Of a stretch of DNA of 64,000 nucleotides, positions 1 to 9,993 are shown piece after piece. A model generated the notes under the pieces. The model was not told the DNA's origin, did no database searches, and saw only the letters and a program-made list of their open reading frames with translations. Made by a program: the position numbers and the translations under genes. Position 1 is the first letter of the stretch, and every line of letters begins with the position of its first letter. Origin of the DNA: Nissolia schottii (Eukaryota; Streptophyta; Magnoliopsida; Fabales; Fabaceae); contig QANU01057090.1 in the NCBI GenBank assembly GCA_003254905.1, positions 790,101 through 854,100 on the forward strand, in the 5' to 3' direction.

Positions 1-783
1 GATGACAATGTGGTTCCTCTTGGTTGTGGTTGTAGGAAAATGAGACTAAGAGGAGGAGGCTTTGTGTGTGTGGGTTCGGTTCTTGGAGGGTGAAGAAGGG
101 TGGCAAGAATGCTTGTTTTTCTTTAGAAGCAAGGTGGTGTTCTTGGGGTTTGCTTGGGGTGTGGCTATGGGGTTTGAAGAAGATGAAAATTTCCTTAAGA
201 GAAATGGGGGAGAGCTTGGTTTTGGAAGAGATAAATGGAGGAGAAGAGTAATTGATTTTTGGAATTAAATAAAAGGGTGAATAGTAAGAAGTATGGCTCA
301 TGATTTGATGAGGTATGGTGATGGGAATTTAGAAGCTTGATTTAGGGGATATTTTTGACCAAATCTCTTCAAAAAAACGTGCAGCCCATCACCATGCTGC
401 TAGTGAGATTTTATTTTCTCCTGGTCCCGGTTCGCTCGTGTTTTGTCGCTCGCAGTCTCGGTGCGTCGCGCACGGTCGTCCGAAAAATATTCCGTTTGTA
501 CCGTCGCGATCCTCTAATTCCCACCTAAGGGTATTAATATTAAATGTGTTTGTGAAATTTTTCTCCGGGAGATTATTTTCACGAACACCGTTTTGCATGC
601 CAAAGGTTCATCGGCGAACAACGGCTGTTCGGTTGTCTGCCGAATTTTCTACCACGACATGTCCAAATTCCTAGGGATATTTTAGCTAAAATTTTCCATC
701 CTAATTCCCTAATCATGCTTAGAAAATTAATTAATTATTTATATTTTACGAATATTTCTCTAACGAAAAATCGGGATGTTACA
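1..783 (+). mobile_element. 3' end of an LTR (Ty3/gypsy-like), truncated by window start
   Basis: The stretch ends in CGGGATGTTACA, a form often seen at the 3' end of plant Ty3/gypsy LTRs (TG...CA with inner TGTTACA). About 380-670 is richer in CpG than its surroundings, as plant LTRs often are. No primer-binding-site-like sequence follows position 783, so this would be a 3' or solo LTR. No reliable ORF is seen; short ORFs at 62-268 and 438-674 resemble nothing I recognise. The 5' end lies outside the window, so the LTR pair and target duplication cannot be checked. Confidence 0.4.
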
Positions 784-1149
784 CATAACAAAGTATAAAG
801 TTTGTGCACATGTAGTGTTTTTGTGTAAGACTGTGTTTCTTGTTCAAGTTTGTGCACAAACATTTTGGTGTCTAAAGTTTGTGCATTGATTATTTGTGTG
901 TATTACTACACCTGTGAGAGTCTGTAAAGTTTGTGCACTCTAGTCTTTAGAATTTGTGCACACTTACACAATATTAATGTCAGTTTCAATTGCTAAATTT
1001 TGTACAGACTATAACATAATGTTTGTGCATAATAGCACTCAAAGTTTGTGCACATATAATGTTTCTCTGTAAAGTTTTGGTTCATGCCCATTTTTTTGGT
1101 TGCTTGATGTATTTGATGTTAAAGTTTGTGCATGGACAATTTGTATGAT

Positions 1150-1295
1150 TTATCCAGGGTTATCATCGGTAAATTTAGCACTCCTTATGGTAAATCCAAT
1201 TTTCTTGGCATAGTTGCTGTAAAATTATCCAAGGTAATAAATTGCATGTCAATCTTTGGAACCTCTTCATCCTCTATTATTGGATTGCTTGTGAC
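1150..1295 (-). pseudogene. Fragment of a FAR1-type DNA-binding domain (MULE-related), frameshifted
   Basis: Read on the minus strand from a splice-acceptor-like TTACAG (1296-1301), the frame gives VTSNPIIEDEEVPKIDMQF, then ITLD. After a frame change it continues YSNYAKKIGFTIRSAKFTDD and stops at 1150-1152. Acidic lead, short linker, then FY.NYA.K.GF..R is the signature start of the FAR1 zinc-binding domain of the FAR1/FHY3/FRS family. The frame break falls where the family has a few more residues (LDE..EFY), consistent with a small deletion. The Cys/His ligands of the domain are not seen; the fragment is cut off before them. Not a functional gene. Confidence 0.55.
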
Positions 1296-1389
1296 CTGTA
1301 AGTGCACAAACTTTATTAAAAAAAATGCATAAACTTTAACAACGCTAGTACACAAACATTAACAACATATTATCATGTGAATTATTTTA

Positions 1390-2005
1390 GTGAACACGCT
1401 TATAAAGCAATATAGCACAAACTTTAGCAGCATATGTGCCCAAACATTAATAACAAGAGTGCACAAATATTAATAACACGAAAAACACAAATTATTCTAT
1501 TTACAATCCCAATACAAACTTTATCAAAATCAATGTTAGTGCACATATATTATCAAGGCTAGTTCACAAACATTAGCAATATATTTCCTGTTAACAATTT
1601 ATGTGAACAAACTTCTAAATCAATATAGCAAAAACTTTAACATACGTTCACAAACATTATCAACAATGGTGCAAAAACATTAAAAATACGAATTATCTTG
1701 TTTACAATGACAATCCACAAACTTTAACAATTTGAGTGCACAAACATTAACAAAGTTGGTGTACAAACATTAACAACATATTGTCCTATTAACAAATTTT
1801 TGTGAACAAACTTCTAAATCAACATAGTACAAACTTTAACAGCATACGTCCACAAACATTAACAACAATGGTGCACAAACATTAAAAACAAAAATTATCT
1901 TGTTTACAATCCTAATGTACAAACTTTAACAATATGAGTGCACAAACATTAACAAAGTTGGTGTACAAACATTAACAACATGTTATCCTGTTAACAATTT
2001 TTATG
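1390..2005. repeat. Tandem repeat of about 200 bp, three copies plus a partial fourth
   Basis: Units begin near 1390, 1603, 1802 and 2004 with a GTGAACAAACTTCTAAATCA-like segment. They continue through AACTTTAACAGCATA, CACAAACATTAACAACAA, a TTATCTTGTTTACAAT segment and a TGTTAACAATTT end. The second and third copies are the most alike. Each unit also contains several copies of the ACAAACATTA motif, so the repeat is hierarchical. It lies wholly in the right arm of the foldback-like element. Confidence 0.7.
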
Positions 2006-2170
2006 GAGAAACTTCTAGAGCAACATAGTACAGTGCATAAACAACAATGATGCACAAACATTACAGACAAGAAAAACACATGTAAACGAGCTGTTAACAA
2101 GATCATTGCATAAAATTTTACAATTGCAATGCACAAACATTAACAAGGATGATGCACAAACATTAGCAAC

Positions 2171-2667
2171 AAATTTTAAAACATAAATCCACATTCATTT
2201 AAACCTGTCATTGCACCCATTATATCACCTACACTCAAAAACATAATGCTCACAAATTGAACATCATTCACAAACATCATGCTGAAACAAAGTAATTACC
2301 ACATTGTTATCATCGATCTGGTGAGAATACTTCATCGCCAATTTTGAATTTGAAAGCACGATGTCAGTGGTGAATATAGAAGAATGCTAAAACGATGAGC
2401 ACACTGATGAAGAAAACGAAGACGTCCACCTCCTGTTACAAGCAGAACGATGAGAGGGAGCTTAGGGCTTAACGCGCAACGTGATGGCTACATGGGGGTG
2501 AGGAAAACATTCGCGTGGAAGTGAGTGCAAGACCGCGTGACTTTAGGTTATTGCTAAAATAGGAAAGTATATGGAATACACCGTGCTTTTATTAATTGTG
2601 TGTATAATTTTGGGTGGCTGTACAAGGTGGCATGATTGGGGCGTATCCCAATTATTTTTATCAAAAA
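2171..2667. other. Element-derived non-coding DNA, possible 5' part of the FAR1-type remnant
   Basis: No gene is visible. The motif ACAAACAT continues to about 2285. On the minus strand a short stretch near 2283-2340 reads MKYSHQIDDNN and runs into GTGGTAATTAC, which could be a donor site. It might be an upstream exon of the FAR1-type remnant, but it is too short to establish. The 2400-2530 part is less AT-rich and has no recognisable product. Confidence 0.3.
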
Positions 2668-2885
2668 TGCAACACGTACACTCAATTTTATACACCCATA
2701 CATACACCATTAATAATGCACAAACTTTATTCTCATGAGTGCACAAACATTACAAACTTATAGATGATATTCTCAATTATACTTAATTAAGTGCACAAAC
2801 ATTACAGACATTAAAACACAAACTTTATGTATATAAGTATAGGGTGTATGTATAGTGTATATTTTTTGGTGTACGTGTAGTAGGA
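2668..2885. mobile_element. Small TIR element (MITE-like), copy A
   Basis: The left end (ACACGTACACTCAATTTTAT then ACACCCATACATACACC) is a diverged inverted copy of the right end, where the complement reads ACACGTACACC, AAAAAATATACAC and ATACATACACC. Inside are ACAAACATTACAGAC and CACAAACTTTATG motifs. A close relative (copy B, 31648-32130) shares about 50 nearly identical bases next to the right end (2790-2840 against 32039-32089). No convincing target duplication was found, so the superfamily is open. Confidence 0.55.
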
Positions 2886-3604
2886 CTTTATTTTTATTTA
2901 TTTATTATTATATAAAACTTTAATAAGGGCAAACTCCATTAAAATATCATCTAATAATACATAAGTAATAAATGGATAAAGTATCTCAATATAAATGAAT
3001 ATAAGTATTTTCTTTTGGGAAATGCGGTGAAATTGATTTGCTGATCATGACGTGAAATTGATTAGAAAACGAGATTATGAAAACGATAATTTCTAGATGA
3101 ATTTTTTTCCCCTTGAGCACCAGTCAATACTAATTTAAGAATAAAATTTACATGCACATTACGGAAAGAACCAACTTTAGTTTCAACTTACATTGCATCC
3201 GATGAATTTGTTCACACGCATGCCATGCATATGATTCAAACTTCTATTTAAAGTTAATTTAACTATTAAACTAATTTACATATAACAGCTTATAGATTTT
3301 AATTTAATTCTGATCATAATTATATCTATAAATGAAGATGTGAATGCCTCGTTTTCTTGACTATTCAAGTTTGAATTTTGGATTCTACATAAGGGAATAA
3401 AATTTATAAGGTATGTATATTTTTCAATTGAAAAATAAAGGTATATATGTTCTTAAAAATTGAGATTATTTGGTAAGATGAGAGATCTAATTAATATTTG
3501 TGTGCATTATTTCCAGCTCATTTGACCAAAAAAAAAAATTCTTAACTGAAAATATTACTTTTCATAGAAGTAATTCTGTTTGATAATTTATTCAATTAGA
3601 CCGA

Positions 3605-3648
<44 letters not shown>

Positions 3649-3694
3649 GTAATTAGTTTTTCAATATATGGAAGCTATGGCGAGGGGTCTTGTA
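2886..3694. other. Gene-free AT-rich intergenic DNA
   Basis: Stops are dense in all frames and nothing recognisable is encoded. The stretch holds A/T runs and an (AT)n microsatellite and ends at the 8-bp duplication of the hAT insertion. Confidence 0.6.
3608..3646. repeat. (AT)n microsatellite
   Basis: An uninterrupted AT dinucleotide run of about 19 units in gene-free DNA. Confidence 0.95.
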
Positions 3695-3702
3695 CTTGTA
3701 AT

Positions 3703-4539
3703 CATCGTTATCAAAATCGCGTGTTAACTCGTAAACTCGTACGAGTTTACGGTCCTAGGTAGTAAACTCGTGTAAACTCGCGTAAAATCACGAGTTTACT
3801 ACCGAGTTCACGAGTTTACCAAATTGTGGGGTTTTTTTTAAGGACAAAATAAGAAAAACGACGACGTCGTTTTACACGTCTCTAAGTTTTTAGATTTAGG
3901 TTGTTTAGTGTTTCAGAGTTGTCATTTACAACTGCACCTGCAATCGTGTTCCGTCGTGCCATCGTGCTCCGTTGTGCTCCTCCGTCGTACTTTGTCGCTA
4001 ATCCATCGTATGTATTTCATCCTTTGCTCAGAGATCTTTCCTACCATCGTCACATACTCGCTTCTTGTGATGCTCAGTACTATGAGATTCGCTGGTATCT
4101 TCGGTGTTTATGCTGTTGTGTGTGTCATCTCCAGAAACAAAGGTTGTCGGCCCGAAGAAGGCTACTTCTGTCAAGAATGAGTGACATTGTTCGTTATATA
4201 CATTTGCTATGTTGGTTGCTCAATACACCGCCTCTCTCTTGTGTTGATAGATTTTGCTTGTCATTAAGTTTATGTGGAGGAGAATATATTCTGGTTCAAA
4301 CATATATATTATGTATGAATTGAACTTAAAACTCATATATTTCATCTTTATTTGTGCTTTGTTATGGAGTTAAAAGTATTTATGAATTTCAAGTTTTATT
4401 AAATATATTTTTGTAGCATAATAGTTTTTTAAAATATTTTTTAACATTTTTTTAATAATAGGTAAACTCGTACGAGTTTACGATCCGAGTTTACAGAGAC
4501 TCCACGAGTTCACTTAAACTCTCGAGTTTGATAACCTTG
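3703..4539. mobile_element. Non-autonomous hAT-superfamily element with perfect 8-bp TSD
   Basis: CTTGTAAT occurs directly before (3695-3702) and directly after (4540-4547) the element; a perfect 8-bp target duplication is the hallmark of hAT transposons. The ends are imperfect inverted repeats: CATCGTTATCAAAATCG at the left, and CAAGGTTATCAAACTCG as the complement of the right end. Subterminal DNA on both sides contains the perfect 20-base palindrome GTAAACTCGTACGAGTTTAC (about 3730 and 4461) and further GTAAACTCG/CGAGTTTAC motifs, probably transposase-binding repeats. At 837 bp it has no transposase; ORFs near 3901-4323 match nothing I know. Confidence 0.85.
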
Positions 4540-5741
4540 CTTGTAATATTGAGCCTTTTTGAATTTATACTAAACTTGATTGTGTTGAACATGTAATGTT
4601 AAACCAAGACTTGTTGATGTGTTTAGATATGTAATACGTAACTTTTGAAGTTTTAAGTGACTTAGTTTGAATTTGTAAAGTTTATATTTGTTAAACAAAA
4701 TGAATATTGATATGTGTTTTTCTTTACTAAGGTATCGAAAAGGGAAGAGATGAGAGTCGAACATTTGACTTGTTTAACGAAGTGCTTGACTGTGGCCTGT
4801 GGGTTCAAATGCATGCTGATGTATGGTTTAGAGCGAAATCAAATACTGATAATAATTCTAAAATGAAAATATTGAAGTTTCAACTAACATAAAGTTTGGA
4901 CTATTGTAATTTGTAAGGAGTCTGACAAGTAACGTACTGAAACACGTGAGAGAGAAGAATTGTAGATTGATTCTTACCAAATACAACAACTGTAATTTAA
5001 TTTGTTCTTGTAGATACAGGTCACTGAATTATGTATAAAAAAAATATTGACAGGAAATTTTATGTAAAGGTAACGGATAAATCCACCTTAATATGGGACA
5101 GGATTATTGAATTGTGTTGGTTTTTGTAAATATTGTGAAACTGTGGTTTGCACTTATAATTCGCTTTACATCCAGACCACACAAATTATGATGGGTAAAT
5201 GATAAATCTGTCGTAATATAATAACACGTAAGGAGAATATATTATTTTATTATGTTAATTTATAATTCGTTTAGTAATTGGGCTAATTATCTGTGACAGT
5301 TAACAAAATATATTGTGTTAAAAATCTCCAAAAGCACCACAAGCTTACCCAAATGCTCTTAGGTTCACAATTGGCTCAAAAATATTTTCATCTTATTTTA
5401 AAAAGCTTGTAACATATATGCATAAAAACAATTGTTAAAGATTTAATAAAAAATTTATTTTATTTTTATTTATTATTTCAATGCATTAGATATAATAAAA
5501 ATTTTAAAACTTTTATTATTAAATTTTTAATAAGTATTTTTAAGATAATTGTTAATTTTTTTCTTTTGTTTTTTTACCTCGTGTCAATTTTCGTTTGATA
5601 TTAATACACCAGACTAAACAGAACTCCAACATGGTAGTGTATTGTGTGCGTGTCAAATGGCTCCTTGTGTTGTGAACATGCCACGAATTTTCTTCTGTAC
5701 AAGCTTCAATTACTCGTATTTCTAAGCTTTGGGTCAGTCAT

Positions 5742-5760
5742 CACGTGATAAGGTCACGTG
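5742..5760. promoter_or_regulatory. Two CACGTG G-boxes in tandem
   Basis: CACGTG occurs at 5742-5747 and again at 5755-5760, both within TCACGTG contexts and 13 bp apart. G-boxes are bHLH/bZIP binding sites in plant promoters. No gene start is recognisable nearby, so function is unsupported. Confidence 0.3.
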
Positions 5761-7004
5761 TCAATCATATACGAGAAGATTACACATAGGGTCTAATTGG
5801 TACAACGTATTAGGTGGGATGGCATAAGTTTATACCATACGTTATTGTTTTATGCTGTGTTTGACATTCATATAACACAGTTAAATGAATATGTATCACA
5901 ATTCACAGGTATAAACGGATAGCGTGATGATGACTTTGAGTTTATTTTTATCCCATTTCCTTATAAGAGCCACTGTTATGTGTCTCACAACAACCGTGAT
6001 CCAATGGATTACACCACATTCATGTAGGAATCCGTACCCGTTTAATTACACGCGGGTTAAAATTAGCCCAAAAGATTTCGAAGGAATTAAGTTGACTAAA
6101 ATCAAAATTAAGAGTAATTAAGTTGGAGGTTCATGTGTCTCGCATGTAAGAAGAATGTTTATGTGAAAGAGGATGACGCAACGGTTAACGTGTCACGTCA
6201 CTCGGTTAATTGTTATGTCAGCCACTACTGTTAGTCAAACTGACGAAAGAACTAACTAACCGATTTTTTAAATTGAAAAGGATAAAATTGATCAAATTTT
6301 TTTAATAAATATTAAGTTAGCTGAAATTGAAATTGAGAGAAACTAATTAAAAAATTATCTCTGCCATACCTAGTCAGACGTCACTATCTGCATTGGCAAT
6401 GCTAGTCCCCACAAATGAATTTCCAAGAAGTTTCCCGGGAAATATATCGTTAGGTCGATCCACTTTCATTCATGATACTAATGAATGTGACGTTGACCGA
6501 AGCAAGGCAGGAGACTTAATGTTACTATAGTTTATATATGCTGTGCATTGCCTAACATCAAACCACGCATCGATAGCACGCAGGTTCTAAACTTCGTTTG
6601 AAAGCAAAATTATTAAGCAAGGTAGAAGAATATCAAGTTTCATACGTTTTGCTTCTTATGTTGTTCTAAGAAGATCATAAAGCTTTAATTCTCCCAAGTG
6701 GCGTTTGGTTGTGGTTGTTGTCCTTTTTTTCCGTTTAATTTAGTTGTGTATGTGACAAGTGGGTTCGGTGTTCCATTGCGTCAAGAATTCTGATTCTGTT
6801 TTTTTTTTTCCTTCTTCTTCTTATCAGAAAGATTACGCGCTTGCACTATTTTTTTCGCTAGCTACTTTCTGTCCCCGTCGATTATTGGCCAAGGCAAGTA
6901 TATATCCTTTTAGCTTTGCATCTGTTTTTGGTTCTTAATTAATGTGTGATATACCACTGATTATTGAATTATTAAACATTAATTATGAAAATTAAAGTTT
7001 TAAT

Positions 7005-7155
7005 AACGGTTGATGTAGTGGTAAACATGTTGTACTCTTGACCGATATTCAAGTTACAAAGAAGACAATTATTCGAACTCTGGTAACCTCTTAGTCATGA
7101 CAACGCCTAAAACATTAACCTTGCGATGATATGTCTTTAAAAATATCTTAAAGGA
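7005..7155 (+). repeat. Possible tRNA-derived SINE relic
   Basis: GATGTAGTGGTAAACATG resembles a Pol III A box region, and ATTCGAACTCTGG about 60 bases later resembles a B box (GGTTCGAANCC). No clean target duplication or tail was found. It directly abuts the CACTA element. Confidence 0.25.
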
Positions 7156-8043
7156 TACCCACTACAAGAAAGCTGACTATTACCGTCCAGACGTTACCTT
7201 CAGACACGAGGTCGGCGGTAATACCGTCGGATAACGAAATATCTCTGACAATAACCGGTTCGTCATAAAGAACCGGGAAAGAGACATCAGATTTACCGTC
7301 GAAAAGCTCGCTGACGGTAATAGCAACGGTAATTGTTCACAGGAAAGAGCGCAAAAAACTAACCGTCGATCGTCACCGACTGTAAAAATGTGAGGTTTTG
7401 TTTTAAAAAAAAATTACTGTTGGACATAGCAGACGGTAAATTCCTACAAATTGTAAACTGCCACGTATTCACCACGCACGTTACCATTGGTTTCGTCCGA
7501 TAGTAACGTCCTTAGAATTTGCACCACCATGCAATAAAAGTGGGTGTTTACCGTTGGCTTTGTCTGATGGTAACAGACTCGAAAATAATAACTGGCACGT
7601 CTTCCCCAACGTTCAAACCATCAATAAATATCCAGTTACCGTCAGATGAGTCCAACGATAACCGCCTCAGAAATAATAATCAGTACGTCTTCCCCAACGT
7701 TCAAACCAGCAATAAATACCTAGTTACTATCGGATAAGTCCGACAGTAATCTGCAAAGCCATTGCTTTAAAAGCCCCTCCCCTGCGGCAGCCCCCACTCT
7801 TCTGTTCTCTCAAACTCTCCCAAACTCTCTCACACTCACCGCACCACCATCCTTACCACCCTCTCGCCGCCGCTTGCAGCAGCTCTATTGGGACATCAAA
7901 TCGGGGAAGAAGAATATAGTTTTCTCTATGCAATTAAGTGCATTCTTCCCTCTACAAAAGCCGTCATACTTCTCATCAGTGTTACGAGTGGATGCGAAGG
8001 TAACATTTTCCACTCTCGCATCACCATCCACATAATCAATGAG

Positions 8044-8231
8044 CCTCACAACCTTCCCAACCCTCGAAACCCGATTGGATGACTCCCGACCAGCTACCGG
8101 CCTTGAAGCTAAACTGGGATGGCGAGGAACATAAGGCCAGGTCGGCGAATCCCCCACTAGAGCTTCCAGCCTCCACCTCCTCTTCATTCTCCGAGAGCGA
8201 TGATGGCCCTCCCACTGATTTAGGAGAATAA
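8044..8231 (+). other. Short ORF in CACTA element, possibly a captured gene fragment
   Basis: After an in-frame TGA (8041-8043 region) the frame stays open to TAA at 8229-8231. It encodes about 60 residues: a Gln/Pro/Ser-rich start, a central PDWMTPDQLPALKLNWDGEE stretch and an acidic Ser-rich end (SESDDGPPTDLGE). Base composition is clearly richer in C and G than the neighbouring element DNA, and just upstream (7790-7880) is a CT-rich 5'-UTR-like tract. This suggests captured host sequence, but I do not recognise the protein. It could also be a tnpA-like piece of the element. Confidence 0.3.
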
Positions 8232-8639
8232 TTTTTTAGTTTATAGTTTTTAAATTAATTTTTTTTAATTAATGTAGTTTTTTAATTTTTAAGTTTGTAA
8301 TATATATGTTATATTCAATTAGAAGTTTTTTAATTTTTTAGTTTGTTAGTTTATTCAATTAATAATATATATGTTATGTCTAAAGTGTATTTATACATAA
8401 AATAAATTAAATTGATTGCATCAAAATAATAAATTAAATTCCTAAAAGAAAAATTTCTCATTGCGAATAAATAATAATTAATGAAAAAATTATATGTTAA
8501 ATAAAAATATGACAAAAAAATAACAAAGAAAAAATAAGAAAAATTAATAAAATAATTAACAAGTAATAATAAACAATAATAAACACACATAATTAAAATA
8601 ATAACTAATACATAATGAACAATAAAGCAAGGGTTAGGT

Positions 8640-9095
8640 TTTAGGATAGAGTATTATCGTCGAATAACAGATATATCCAACGGTAAGCTACTTCCAAAAC
8701 GACGTGTTTTGCATAGTGTCATTGGATTTAGGGTATTACCGTCAGGCATAACCGATGGTATTTACCGTCGGACATATCCGATGATGATGAGTATCCCAAA
8801 ACGCAACATTTTGAATTCGACATGGAACGCTGCATTTGGTAAAATCGTTACTGTCGGTGATGGTTATGCCGACGGTAATAGAAATATTTTGGCACCAAAT
8901 ATTGGCGTCACTTTTTTTGTTATTGTGGATAATTTTCATTAACCGACGGTAATCTGCGAATATAAAACGCAGCGTTTTGGGATACACGTTACCGTCAGAC
9001 AAATTCAACAGTAATAGTTTTAATAAAACGTTTCGTTTTGTACATCATTATTACTATCAAACTGTACACTTACCAGTGGTTATGTCCGACGGTAA
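8640..9095. repeat. Internal block of CACTA subterminal-type repeats
   Basis: TTACCGTC, CCGACGGTAA and related motifs recur in both orientations (for example near 8738, 8765, 8850, 8870, 8941, 8990 and 9087), well away from either terminus. This is the same motif family as at the element ends. It may mark an internal duplication or the scar of a nested related element; no inner CACTA terminus was found. Confidence 0.6.
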
Positions 9096-9993
9096 TGTCT
9101 CGAACCCAAACACTTAGTCGAATTTCCTTTCTCTTCTTCCCATTTTCTTCTCCATTCTTCTTCTTCTTTCTCTCTTCCCTTCCTCCCTTCTCTTCCCTCA
9201 CTCTACCGCGCCACCACCGCCACTCTACCGCTAGAGCTCCACCTTCTCCTGCATTGTTGGTTCTTTAGTTTTCCTTTATTTTTTTAACTTGTTTTCCTTT
9301 GTTTGCCACTCCACTCCACCACTACCATCTTGTTTTCCTTTGTTTTGTTATTTCTTTTGATCTTTCCTTTGTTTTCAGGTTTTTTTTTTTTTCAAAACTA
9401 TGTCTATGTCTATGTCTATGTCTTGTTTTCTTTTGTTCTTTTGCCACACCATTGCCACCACTATACTATGTCTTGTTTTCTTTTGTTCTTTTGTTTTTTA
9501 TTTGTTTTATTCGTATTATTTTTTATTTTATTTTTTCCTTTGGTTTTTTATGCTAATTTATTGTCTTTGAACTTGTAGCTATGAACTTGTTGCTAATTGC
9601 CAACTTGTTGATATGAACTTATAGCTTAATTGCGAGATTGAAGATTAAAGGAGATTGAACGAGGAAATTGCTCAAACAATTATCAAAGTTTGCAACGGCA
9701 AGTAGGTATGTCTTTAACTTAATTATTACTAGGATAGAAACTTATTTTCTTAGGATTGGAGTTGTATGGTTGGACTGGGGGAAGGAACGCTTAGCGTCTC
9801 TTTCTGACATTGTTCGAATTGATGTGCTGACAACGATGATTATATGTTGTTTGCGGAGATTGGAAGGTCTATGTTTTAGAACGGTTTAGGAAATATTGTG
9901 TGGAATTAATGTATAATAAGAAGATTAAAGTAATTAAAATCATTAAGTTCACATCCATTAATTATGTAACATGCATGTAGGATTTGTGGAAAA

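Larger units (their letters stand above)
784..2170. mobile_element. Foldback-like non-autonomous element with inverted motif arms around a FAR1 remnant
   Basis: The left arm (about 784-1140) holds eight copies of TTTGTGCA-type motifs. The right arm (about 1300-2170) holds many copies of the complement, TGCACAAACTTTA or TGCACAAACATTAACAA. The two arms therefore form a degenerate inverted repeat around a 150-bp core that encodes, on the minus strand, part of a FAR1 DNA-binding domain. FAR1/FHY3 proteins are known to derive from MULE transposases, so a decayed MULE of that type is the likeliest origin; this is inference. Exact ends and target duplication could not be defined. Confidence 0.5.
4548..7159. 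other. Gene-free AT-rich intergenic DNA
   Basis: No ORF here looks like a real exon. Parts such as 6040-6360 carry near-repeated phrases (GAATTAAGTTGACTAAAAT, AAATATTAAGTTAGCTGAAA) that suggest old repeats. A pair of G-boxes at 5742-5760 and a possible SINE relic at about 7005-7155 are the only structured items seen. Confidence 0.5.
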
